NCBI RefSeq assembly: GCF_020404765.1 | Contig: NZ_JAIVEM010000135.1 | Coordinates: 58,166 to 122,165 of the forward strand | Length of the DNA stretch: 64,000 nucleotides | From: Paenibacillus sp. BJ-4 | Lineage (GTDB): Bacteria; Bacillota; Bacilli; Paenibacillales; Paenibacillaceae | Direction: 5' to 3' | Part shown: positions 24,698 to 33,286 of the stretch, piece after piece | How positions within the stretch are numbered: the first letter of the stretch is position 1 | Layout: every line of letters starts with the position of its first letter | The notes under the pieces: generated by a model | The model's input: the letters and a program-made list of their open reading frames with translations, nothing else | The model's database searches: none | What the model was told of the DNA's origin: nothing | Translations under genes and position numbers: made by a program

Positions 24698-25081
24698 TTA
24701 CTTCTGCACAATCTGGATAAGGTTACCGCATTTATCGTCGAAGACAGCTATTGTGAGTTCGCCCATTTTTGTCGGCTCCATAGTAAACTTGACGTTGTTT
24801 TCCAATAATCGTTTATACTCTTTATTAATATCTACAACGCCAAACATTGTTACTGGGATGCCTTCGGCAAATAGCTTCTTTTGATACTCTTTGGAGGCAG
24901 GATGGTCATTCGGTTCGAGTAGAAGCTCGGTACCGTCTTGCTCATCGGGAGATACAACCGTTATCCATCTAAATTTTCCGGTGGGAATGTCATGCTTTTT
25001 TACAAAGCCCAGCGTTTCTGTATAAAACTCCAATGCCTTGTCTTGATCTTGAACGAATATACTGGTAACAATGATTTTCAT
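24698..25081 (-). CDS. VOC-family (glyoxalase/bleomycin-resistance-like) protein
   Basis: A 127-residue protein with the paired beta-alpha-beta-beta-beta folds of the vicinal oxygen chelate family: IVTSIFVQDQDKALEFYTET, GFVKKHDIPTGKFRWITV, ELLLEPNDHPAS and a C-terminal FDDKCGNLIQIVQK with the metal-side Glu replaced by Gln. The ATG at 25081 follows AAAGGAGGG. It lies downstream of a small ArsR-like regulator in the same direction, a common pairing. The exact substrate is not predictable. Confidence 0.88.
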   Translation of the reverse strand: MKIIVTSIFVQDQDKALEFYTETLGFVKKHDIPTGKFRWITVVSPDEQDGTELLLEPNDHPASKEYQKKLFAEGIPVTMFGVVDINKEYKRLLENNVKFTMEPTKMGELTIAVFDDKCGNLIQIVQK

Positions 25082-25183
25082 AATGTTTTTCCCTCCTTTG
25101 ATATTTGCGACGTTGGCGCTCTGCTAACAATCTGGCTCCAATCAGAAAACTCATAATACATTCGTCAGAAGTTTTAATTAAAA

Positions 25184-25462
25184 TTATTCTATCCATCCTT
25201 TCAGTAAATTTTTAAGTGGTTCGTTGTTAAATATAACCACTCGATATTTTCCCTTTTTTTCTGATTTTACGAGCCCTACATCTTCCAATGCAGAAAGATG
25301 TTTAGCTATCGCCTGTCGCGTAATGGAAAGGTCGTGCTTCGTAATGAGACGCATTGTAAGTTCATACAACTTCTGCTCGTTGCGTTCGGATAGTTCGTCT
25401 AATATAAGCCGCCGAGTTGAGTCGCCAAGTGCTTTGAATATAGCGTCTTTGTCCCTATTCAT
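25184..25462 (-). CDS. ArsR-family winged-helix regulator
   Basis: A 92-residue regulator: MNRDKDAIFKALGDSTRRLI, then the HTH SITRQAIAKHLSALEDVGLV and wing KKGKYRVVIF. This is the subgroup found with SRPBCC or VOC partner genes. The ATG at 25462 gives the family N-terminus, although a longer frame extends upstream to 25558. There is no visible ribosome binding site. A TATACT box lies 8 bases before the ATG, so a leaderless transcript is possible. It probably autoregulates and controls the VOC gene 100 bases downstream. Confidence 0.82.
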   Translation of the reverse strand: MNRDKDAIFKALGDSTRRLILDELSERNEQKLYELTMRLITKHDLSITRQAIAKHLSALEDVGLVKSEKKGKYRVVIFNNEPLKNLLKGWIE

Positions 25463-25765
25463 AAATCGAGTATAAGCAACTGTAAGATTGCATGATAAAG
25501 AAACCGTATCCTGCAATCTTAACAAGTTAAAATCACATAATTGTAGTTTGAACCCCATGTTTATACCGCAAACTTACGTGAACGGATACCCTGGTATGTT
25601 TTGTCCACTTCAAACGAGAAAGATGTTACCAACATGTCCTTGATTATTTGCCTGCAGTTATATCACTGATCGGCAACTGATTCATTGAATTAACGGTCAG
25701 AAGAGTTTATCGAAAATTCAAGATTTGAGACTTTCACATGATATCGTTAGAGTGTATAAAAAGGA

Positions 25766-25923
25766 TTGTCTCAATTTTCATCATCCACAGGTGTGGTCCA
25801 ATCAGCCAACATCCCTGCTCGACTTCCCTGGCTTGCACTGCTGGTACTTGCCATGACAGGGGTTATCTGCATTCTTACGGAAACAATTCGATCCGGGGGG
25901 CTGCCGTTATTCCTGATTTCGTG
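25766..25923 (+). pseudogene. MFS transporter, N-terminal fragment
   Basis: A TTG-initiated frame of about 52 codons contains ARLPWLALLVLAMTGVICIL followed by TETI, the first helix of AraJ/YdhP-type drug exporters (normally continuing PAGLLPQI). Here it breaks off into RSGGLPLFLIS and a stop. The remaining 11 helices are absent, so this is a deletion relic. Confidence 0.6.
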
Positions 25924-25947
25924 AAATATGGCGCCATACCCGGTGTA

Positions 25948-25995
25948 CAACTCCTTCGGTTTTCACATGAATGACAAAAGCCGAGGGAGTTGTTT
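25948..25995 (+). terminator. Strong hairpin between the MFS relic and the AraC pseudogene
   Basis: CAACTCCTTCGGTTTT pairs with AAAAGCCGAGGGAGTTG (two G-T wobbles) through an 11-base loop, followed by TTTGCATAAT. It was probably the terminator of the gene now lost upstream. Confidence 0.7.
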
Positions 25996-26162
25996 GCATA
26001 ATAAATTAAGATTCGGCGTAATTGGCAAGTAGAATGTCGCTTTCTGCTAGTTACAGAGCGACATTGGGGAGGTACTATAAGAATTGTCCCATCAACAAGG
26101 CAGGACACCCAATCACAACTAAAACTAATGAATATATAAATAGCTAAAGGAGGCCCATATGT

Positions 26163-27178
26163 ATGAAGTCTCATACCTCTGACCGTATTAAAATCCCGCC
26201 AGGATTTTGGACAGGATTACGTCAATTAGGGATTGCCGCTCACGACGTAGCTCGCAAAGCACGACTGCCGCTCACTATTATTACTGAACCAGTAGTCACC
26301 ACCGCCCAATATTTCGCAATCTGGCAAGCTTATTCCGATCTCATTGGTGACACTGCCAAAGGAATCATCGAGCTTGCGACCGCCTTTGAAACAGCGAAGT
26401 ACCCACCGACGGTCTTAGCGACTTACCACGCTCGTGACTACCGTGACGCACTAAACCGAATGGCTCGGTACAAACAACTGTGCCCCCCAGAAAGCTTACG
26501 TATTACCGAGGAGGGCGAGCACTGTACAATCGAACTGGAATGGCTGTATACCGAGCAACCCGGTCCGCCGGTGCTGGTTGGTGTCACGCTGGCATGTCTT
26601 CTGGAGCTTGGGCGACGGGGGACAGGTCAACCTTTGACAGCTCGATTCGTTGAATTTTCGCACTCAATGGGCGATGTACATGCCCTTGAAGCTTACTTCG
26701 GCTGTCGTATCCGGATTGGTGCAAAATGTAACTGGTTGACGCTACATCGAAGAGATCTGGACCGCCCCTTTGCCTCTTACAACGAAGAGTTGTTGGAGAT
26801 CCTGACTCCCGTTCTGGACCGATCAATGGATGAACAGCAGCGTAGCCGCTCAATAACCGAGACGGTCAAATGGATCATGAAACGTAGCCTCACAGGAGGG
26901 CGCCCCGACATTCAGGCTGTCGCGAAGGAGTTGGGCAGAGCGATCGTACCTTGCAGCGCCGGCTTACTAACGAAAACACGAGCTTCAAGCATCTGTTGAT
27001 ACAAGCTAGACATGAGCAGGCACGAGAGTACTTGGCAGACCCCTCGCTCCATATTAAAGAAGTGGCTTTCTTGATTGGATATGAAGACCAGAACTCGTTC
27101 TACCGCGCCTTCCGTCTTTGGGAAGGTGATACTCCTTCAAATTGGCGTTCTGAACATTTAGGTATAAACTCGAACTGA
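26163..27178 (+). pseudogene. AraC-family regulator broken by a one-base deletion
   Basis: The first frame (26163-26999) carries an arabinose-binding-type ligand domain (GFWTGLRQLGIAAHDVARKA through FVEFSHSMGDVHALEAYFG) and the linker to ITETVKWIMKRSLTGGRPDI then QAVAKELG. It then leaves the family pattern. The other frame supplies QSDRTLQRRLTNENTSFKHL, YLADPSLHIKEVAFLIGYED and NSFYRAFRLWEG, the AraC double HTH. Loss of a single T near 26937 (GGCATGAGCGAT to GGCAGAGCGAT) would explain the break exactly. AAAGGAGG precedes the ATG. It is either a recent pseudogene or an assembly error. Confidence 0.85.
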
Positions 27179-27343
27179 GTTTTATCATTTGGCGTGTTAA
27201 ACAAGAACTTTGGCGCAATAGGCTAGTTACTGAACAATCCAGACAAGGTAAAATAATCACTATCCGGAGCACAAGACTGTTTTAAAAATGACTACTAATC
27301 AGCTTGCCGTGAATGACAAACGAATGGAAAGGAGAAATGTATT

Positions 27344-28138
27344 ATGGATATGGGGTTAAACAATAAAACAGCTTTAGTTACAGGATCAACGAAAGGTATA
27401 GGTAAAGCAATTGCCATAGAACTTGCCAAGGAAGGTGTTAATGTACTAATTAATGGACGAAATTATGAAGAGGTACAACAAATTGTAAATGAAATTAAGT
27501 CAGATTTCCCAGCCACCTCTCCTCAAAATGCTATAGCCGATATTGTGGATATAGGGCAAAGAGAAGCTCTATTTAAAAAATATCCCAATATTGATATTTT
27601 AGTTAACAATATGGGTATTTATGAAATTATGCAATATGAGGATGTAGACGATGAAGTATGGGAAAAATACTTCCGTACGAATGTTCTTGCCGCAAATGAA
27701 TTATCTAAATTTTATTTACCTAAAATGTTGAAAAATGATTATGGCCGCATTATCTTTATTGCGAGTGAAGAAGCAATCATGCCTTCAGGACAAATGCCTC
27801 AGTATTGTATGACAAAATCAATGTTATTATCATTGTCAAAAAGCTTATCTAAATTAACAAAGGGAAGAGAAGTTACAGTCAATACAATCATGCCCGGACC
27901 AACGCTCTCTGAAAATGTGTATCAAATAATTGAGGATATGTACCCAAATGAAGATATGACTTTTTCAGAAAAAGAGAAAGAATTTATGACTACAAACCTA
28001 CCTCAATCTGAAATACAGCGATTTATCAAGCCTATTGAAATAGGTAGACTAGCTACATTTGTATGTAGTCCTTTTGCATCCGCATTTAAAGGTGCTCCAA
28101 TCCGCATGGATGGGGGAATGGTGCCGACTATTTTTTAA
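27344..28138 (+). CDS. SDR-family oxidoreductase
   Basis: A 264-residue short-chain dehydrogenase: TGSTKGIGKAIAIELAKEG, DILVNNMGIYE (NNMG in place of NNAG), the catalytic Ser in IFIASEEAIMPSG, YCMTKSMLLSLS and the C-terminal FKGAPIRMDGGMVPTIF. The ATG at 27344 follows AAAGGAG. Codon use and base composition are clearly more AT-rich than in the neighbours, suggesting separate acquisition. The substrate is unknown. No regulator is intact next to it, since the upstream AraC gene is broken. Confidence 0.9.
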   Translation: MDMGLNNKTALVTGSTKGIGKAIAIELAKEGVNVLINGRNYEEVQQIVNEIKSDFPATSPQNAIADIVDIGQREALFKKYPNIDILVNNMGIYEIMQYEDVDDEVWEKYFRTNVLAANELSKFYLPKMLKNDYGRIIFIASEEAIMPSGQMPQYCMTKSMLLSLSKSLSKLTKGREVTVNTIMPGPTLSENVYQIIEDMYPNEDMTFSEKEKEFMTTNLPQSEIQRFIKPIEIGRLATFVCSPFASAFKGAPIRMDGGMVPTIF

Positions 28139-28241
28139 CATTTTTTCTATTTTCAAATATTGTACATAGGTTTAAGAAATTCTGTTTCCCCTGTCGCAGT
28201 TCATATTAGATCAATGCAAGCTCGCTCACTGTATCAACGAG

Positions 28242-28280
28242 AAGAGGGAACCTGACATAAGTCAAGTTCCCTCTTTTATT
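28242..28280. terminator. Bidirectional terminator between SDR and amidase genes
   Basis: AAGAGGGAACCTGAC pairs with GTCAAGTTCCCTCTT (one mismatch) around ATAA, with TTTTATT after it on the plus strand. The flanking genes are convergent. Confidence 0.88.
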
Positions 28281-28308
28281 GAGATGGGGCGGTTGATAAT
28301 GTCCTTCG

Positions 28309-30468
28309 TCATTGGTGTAAAGTGACAGATTTGACTTGAGCAGAGGTATTTCCATAAATATCCTTGGCCAGCACGAGAATGGTATCGGCTTGGGAGGCGC
28401 CAGCCTGTTTGTATTTAGCAGTTGGAAGTGTTGCTGACCAATTGGCTTTATCTTCTGTAATAACGACACGAATGCCATTGACATAAACTTTAAGCTGTGC
28501 GATAGCGCTTTGATCTGTGACTGAACCTTCCAAAGAGAGGACATCGTCCTTGATTAAGGCATTCAATTTGAGCACAGGCACGTCTGTTTCCTTGCGTTTA
28601 GAGGGTGGGAGCGTAGTTTTCGGGTTATAGGAAAAGGTTTCATCCTCAAGCGCTGGCGTACGCGTTGCAATAGGACGGTTTTTTGTCGCCTGCTCATAGG
28701 AATAAGCATAACGCAACAGGTCATTATCGGTGTATGCGGCACCCGCCATCGTTAGATTAACGGGCATACCGGTATCCTTCATAGCGCCCATGCTCACGGA
28801 CACACTTGGGATCCCGTACTCGCGTAGAATGAAATTCGTATTGGAGAAATAGTTGCCATTTTCCCAAGCTTCCTCATAGGACGTTTCATTCACATCGGAG
28901 TCGGCTTTGCCGATATTGGAATTTGCCGGGAATACAATAAAATCAAGATTGTTTTGCTTCATCCAATCTTCAAAATCAATCTTCCGTACATTCTCAAGCC
29001 CCCGCAGCCCTTCATGAAACTGTGGAATTTGTTCGTATGGGGTGACGCCTTTCTTTATGGTATCAATGAATACGTCATAATGGCCAAGGTCTCTGCCACG
29101 TTTGGCATCTACCGAACCAGGCGGATTCGGGAAGACGGTTGCAGGGTCGATATTAGCCCATGACGGGAAGTTTGGATCGCCCACACTTTTGAGGAATTCC
29201 TCAGCCGCATAAGGATTAAGCAGCCCAAATTCCTTTTCAGCCCACTTTGCTGGCATCAGTCCACGCTCCTCAGGTGTTTTCGCTGTTGGCCGGTCCTTCT
29301 CGCTGTTCGCCTGCAGGGGGAAGTCAACTTCCACAACCTCAGCTCCCAGAGCAGTTAAATCCTTTACAGCTTTTTCCCATAATGCCTGTATCGAAGGTCT
29401 GAATTTGATCGGGGTTGTGGTTTCATGGTCCTTACCGATATAGATTTTTGGAACGCCAATGCGTTTGCCTTTCAAAGCTTGGGTGTCTCGCAGTTCTAAA
29501 TAAGATTTTGGACGGACACTGTTGACAGAAGGCAGCCGAACGGCTTTCTGTTCTCGCCAGAAATCGCCTTTGGTGATCTTATCCTCTACAACGATCACGT
29601 CAAGCAAGCGGAGCATGTCCTCGACAGTTCTCGTATGTGGGACAACGACATCCCGTATTGGGAAGAGTGGCCAATTCCCCCGAATGGAGATTAGACCCCG
29701 CGATGGCGTGTAGGCAATTAAACCATTGTTTGATGCTGGTGATCTTCCAGAAGATACCGTTTCTTCCCCCATACCGAAGGCAGCGAGGTTGGCGGCTGTT
29801 GAGACGCCAGATCCGTTAGAAGAGCCAGAGTACCAGGCTGCAGCCAAATAATCTGGATTGTACGGACTTTCAGCACGGCCATAAACCCCTCTTTGCATTC
29901 CCCCCGCTGCCATTGGCGGCATGTTGGTTTTACCAATCAGAACTCCGCCGGATTTGCGTATCTTTTCTACTGTAAAGGCATCGTCCTTTGCCATCAGGTT
30001 TTTGAAAGCCGGAGATCCAGAAGCAACAGTGAGTCCCTTAACCTTGTAGCTGTCTTTAACCGTGTAGGGGATGCCTTGCAGAGGCCCGGTCTTGATGCCC
30101 TGCGCCCTTAGTTGATCAGCCTGAGCGGCTTCTTTTAGTACATCAGGGTTCAGAACAGGGATGGAATTGAGCCGAATGCCACTAGAATCATAGGCATATA
30201 CCCGGTTAAGGTACATGGCGGTGAGCTCGACACTCGACAGTGCCCCTGACTTCATCGCGTCCTGCATCTGAGCAATCGTAGCCTCTTGCAATTGAAATGT
30301 AACTAGGGAGGAGGCGGGTTCACTATTAGTTTCACTTGAGGATGAGGGCGAAGGAGCTGCGGATGCAAGCGAGCATCCCGTGAAAGTTAAAATCATACCT
30401 GCTGCGATCCATTTGCAGTAACTACCGATTACATTCCTTGTATTCGCTTTTACCGTTCGTGCGCACAT
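28309..30468 (-). CDS. Secreted lipoprotein amidase (amidase-signature family) with C-terminal Ig-like domain
   Basis: A 719-residue protein. The N-terminus has a positively charged stretch, a hydrophobic core and the lipobox LTFTGC, followed by a Ser/Pro-rich linker, so it is a surface lipoprotein. The amidase-signature core shows the catalytic Lys in GIPYTVKDSY, the Gly/Ser-rich loop WYSGSSNGSGVSTAANLAAF and EETVSSGRSPASNNGLI holding the Ser pair. Sequences such as VVEVDFPL and GIPSVSVSMGAMKDTGMPVN follow. The last 90 residues (LKLNALIKDDVLSLEGSVTD onward) look like a bacterial Ig-like/cell-surface domain. Unlike cytoplasmic GatA it is exported, so it probably hydrolyses an extracellular amide or peptide. 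AAGGAG precedes the ATG. Confidence 0.87.
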   Translation of the reverse strand: MCARTVKANTRNVIGSYCKWIAAGMILTFTGCSLASAAPSPSSSSETNSEPASSLVTFQLQEATIAQMQDAMKSGALSSVELTAMYLNRVYAYDSSGIRLNSIPVLNPDVLKEAAQADQLRAQGIKTGPLQGIPYTVKDSYKVKGLTVASGSPAFKNLMAKDDAFTVEKIRKSGGVLIGKTNMPPMAAGGMQRGVYGRAESPYNPDYLAAAWYSGSSNGSGVSTAANLAAFGMGEETVSSGRSPASNNGLIAYTPSRGLISIRGNWPLFPIRDVVVPHTRTVEDMLRLLDVIVVEDKITKGDFWREQKAVRLPSVNSVRPKSYLELRDTQALKGKRIGVPKIYIGKDHETTTPIKFRPSIQALWEKAVKDLTALGAEVVEVDFPLQANSEKDRPTAKTPEERGLMPAKWAEKEFGLLNPYAAEEFLKSVGDPNFPSWANIDPATVFPNPPGSVDAKRGRDLGHYDVFIDTIKKGVTPYEQIPQFHEGLRGLENVRKIDFEDWMKQNNLDFIVFPANSNIGKADSDVNETSYEEAWENGNYFSNTNFILREYGIPSVSVSMGAMKDTGMPVNLTMAGAAYTDNDLLRYAYSYEQATKNRPIATRTPALEDETFSYNPKTTLPPSKRKETDVPVLKLNALIKDDVLSLEGSVTDQSAIAQLKVYVNGIRVVITEDKANWSATLPTAKYKQAGASQADTILVLAKDIYGNTSAQVKSVTLHQ

Positions 30469-30709
30469 AGCATTTTCACTCCTTAGATGGGTAGGATCAG
30501 GAATTTGAACGAAAAGAGAAGAATATCTTTTACATAATATACACTATTATCCTCCCTGCGCGTCAATATTTTCTACTCTAAATCCTTATGCAATAACATA
30601 AAATTATCCATGAAAATGTTTTAAAAATCATTCGTATGAGAAAAGAGAAGGGGGAATCATGTATTGGGGATGTTAGGCCAAAAGATTATATATAGAAGGG
30701 ACGTAGGGA

Positions 30710-31912
30710 ATGAGGAGTTATAGACGAAGGTTCTGGAAACACTTATTTTTTCTCATGATCACAGGGATGCTTGGATCAGTAAGTGTTGTTTCACCGATCA
30801 ATGCTGGTGAGGAGCCAAGCACATCGGTAAAACTTTCACGGCATGCATCCGAAGATAGTGCCGACGGCAGCGGGGCATCTGGTTACGATCTCTATCGCAA
30901 TGTTTCTTTTATCAAGCAAAATATCACTGATGCGACATATGCAAATCTGTCTGAAAACCTTAATTTGGGGGTCCAACCAGGCAATCAAGCGATCGTTTAT
31001 TATTTTAAGAAAAGCCGTGGCTGGAGCGATGTAAATATCCATTATGCTCCCGATGGTTCATCCTGGACATCCCCGCCTGGTATCAGCATGAATGAGAACG
31101 CTTGCTTGGATTGGTCCAAAAAAACTATTGATCTTGGATCCAAAACATCAATGAAAGCTGCATTTAACAACGGCTCTGTCTGGGATAATAATAAAGGCGC
31201 TGATTATCACTTATCCGCTGGTTTAAGTACCATCAGAGACGGCGTCGTCACAACAGGAGCTGAGAATCCGTGTAGCCCTCCAGTTTTTGATTTAGAAGCA
31301 CCTTCTATACCTCAAGGATTGACAGTCAAAGCAGATGGACTACGAATTCAATTACAATGGGATCCTTCTGTTGATAATGGGGAGGAAGTGGAATCGGCGG
31401 GTATGAGATCACTCGTACAGGAGGGACAAAAGGCGAAAAGGTCTATACGACGCCTCATGCTAACTTCCAAGAATCACTATTAGAAGCGGAAACGACTTAT
31501 ACGTATACAGTTAAGGCATACGATAAAGCAGAACCTGCCAACAAATCGAAAAGCAGTATTAAAGCACATTCAGCGTTTGAATCTAATTCGAAGAAGTATT
31601 CCCGCCCTTCAAAAAGGTCAGTATTCTACGGAGAATGTAAGCGGACAAATGGCGTACAAGCGCCGTTATACGGATACATCGAAAGGAATCAACAGTTTTG
31701 CTTTAATTACTGTTAGTGATTCAGCTGTTTTTCGGAATATTCCTAACGGAACCTATAAAGATGCTATTACTGGAGATGTCAAAGAGGTCAAGAATGGGAC
31801 GCTGAATGTGACAGTTTCGGGTAAAGGTAACTTAAGGGTATATGTACTTGATCTCTCCGGGAATCCTGCTCCTGGTAAGATCGGTGAAGACGGGCCTTTC
31901 TTGAAGCCTTAA
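30710..31912 (+). pseudogene. Secreted alpha-amylase relic: catalytic domain deleted, two frame breaks
   Basis: The 5' part encodes a signal peptide (LFFLMITGMLGSVSVVSPIN), a CBM25-like starch-binding domain (GWSDVNIHYAPDGSSWTSPP, KAAFNNGSVWDNNKGADYHL) and the start of a fibronectin-III domain (APSIPQGLTVKADGLRIQLQ). A frameshift near 31390 moves the rest of the Fn3 repeat (GYEITRTGGTKGEKVYTTPH, TTYTYTVKAYDKAEPANKSK) to another frame. A second shift near 31580 leads into SIPALQKGQYSTENVSGQMA, FALITVSDSAVFRNIPNGTY and GNLRVYVLDLSGNPAPGKIG, the C-terminal beta domain of secreted alpha-amylases. The whole GH13 barrel between Fn3 and that domain is missing, so it cannot be an active amylase. Confidence 0.8.
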
Positions 31913-31982
31913 TTTCTACAGTAGAAAAAAGATAAGAAGAGTGAAGGGGCGACATTATCTTACGAGTCGCTGTTGAACCATC

Positions 31983-32026
31983 ATTCAAAAACACATTCAT
32001 ATTTTTATGAGTGTGTTTTTTTGAAT
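31983..32026 (+). terminator. Terminator of the former amylase gene
   Basis: ATTCAAAAACACA pairs with TGTGTTTTTTTGAAT, with further pairing TCAT/ATGA inside and a T-rich 3' arm. It lies about 70 bases after the last frame of the relic and separates it from the convergent arginase gene. Confidence 0.75.
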
Positions 32027-32153
32027 TTGTGATTAAGGAGTAGTCAGTTTGCACTTGCTGTCACATAAAAATACACCCTCGCAAACATAAAAGTGCGTGA
32101 GTGATTTTTATGATTTAGCAGATCATTGTTCTATTATAATTTCCGTTTACTAC

Positions 32154-33010
32154 TTATTTGTTTAGAATAGGTATTTCTCCAAGCAGATTCTTCAAGTTAA
32201 TAGAATCCCATGGCATATGTTCCGTTATACCTAATCCAACTACATCTGTTTCTTCAGATAGTTCTTTAATCAGATTAAGTAGTTGAGGCATTTGCATTGT
32301 TCCGGCAGGAGAATAATTATAAGGTGCTTCAGGGTTGGCGAATAATAATGAACGAAATGCCTTGGGATCAAGCACATCTAAATCAAGGTGAATAGCCAGG
32401 TGCTTAATGCCACTTTCTTTAATCCACTCTTTTATAGATGCAGTACTGTTCGTTAACTCTTTGGTTCCTGCAGTTTTAATACCTAGTCTTTGAATCATTT
32501 CTGTGTCTTGTTCTGTAGGAGCTGCTAAACCCGCATAAAGACATTTTCAGGTTTTAGAGGGATTTTCACATGTTTTGCGAACTCCTCATCCCCTTCTCCC
32601 AAAAGATTCCCGAGCGGTAATGTATGTCCGTTATCATAGCCCACATATCTGACTAAATCACTGTGAGCATCGATCCAAATTAAACCTAATTCCCCGCCGT
32701 ATCGTTCGTTTAAATAGGCAAATGGGGCTTGTTCGACCAAGCAGTCACCACCAAACATGACAATGCGATCTGGCTTATGAGCATTAATGATATGCTGGGC
32801 AGCCTCTAATTGTTCAAGTAGCTGTTTTCGCCCATTCATACCGTTCTCGTTTTCAAGCGGAGTTTCATCATAAGCTTGAACTGGAACATGAATAAGGGGT
32901 TGATCATTGTCCGGAGCTAGCCAAGCAAGCAGTTCGGCTCCAAAAGAATAGTTAGGATTGTTTCCCCTTTGCCATTGTGGCATTAACAGGCGTATTGTTT
33001 TTTTAGTCAT
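32154..33010 (-). pseudogene. Arginase-family ureohydrolase split by a one-base deletion
   Basis: The upstream frame (33010-32525) begins MTKKTIRLLMPQWQRG and holds VMFGGDCLVEQ and LGLIWIDAHSD, the first metal-binding signatures. The downstream frame (32498-32154) holds LAIHLDLDVLDPKAF, the second metal signature, and DVVGLGITEHMP. The join reads ENVF then AGLAAPTEQDTEMIQRLG if one T is restored to a TTT run near 32541, giving a normal protein of about 285 residues. AAAGGAGAG precedes the ATG. The gene is either recently inactivated or carries a homopolymer sequencing error. Confidence 0.88.
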
Positions 33011-33188
33011 GTTTTTCTCTCCTTTACTTCAAAAGTAAGGTCAGTATAAACTGAACGCAAATAAAAACGTAGTACGCACTTTTTTGAAAGGTACTACCCG
33101 AAAGGATAGTGTAAAATTTTTATTATTTTATGGTAATATGGTTAGGTATTTTGGATTAAACTGATTTTTACTTTCTGGAGGCGTTAGA

Positions 33189-33251
33189 ATGAAGTACATA
33201 GTGAAAAGAAGGGCACAAAATAAAGGGGACATCGCATCACTGGCCCTATAA
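33189..33251 (+). CDS. 20-codon leader peptide of the Tet(L)-like gene
   Basis: GGAGG followed at 7 bases by an ATG opens a 20-codon frame ending in TAA at 33251, encoding MKYIVKRRAQNKGDIASLAL. Tet(K)/Tet(L) genes of Gram-positive bacteria are preceded by a leader of exactly this length with a similar basic middle and hydrophobic C-terminal end. There the leader mediates tetracycline-induced translational control. It ends 35 bases before the transporter ATG. Confidence 0.75.
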   Translation: MKYIVKRRAQNKGDIASLAL

Positions 33252-33281
33252 ACTGCGTGTTCCCCTGGCATTTTTAAGGGG
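33225..33281 (+). promoter_or_regulatory. Translational attenuator with competing GGGG/CCCC pairings
   Basis: TTCCCCT (33260-33266) can pair either with GGGGAC inside the leader frame (33225-33230) or with AAGGGG (33276-33281), the ribosome binding site of the transporter. The two pairings exclude each other. This is the arrangement expected for induction by ribosome stalling on the leader. Confidence 0.6.
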
Positions 33282-33286
33282 TTTGC

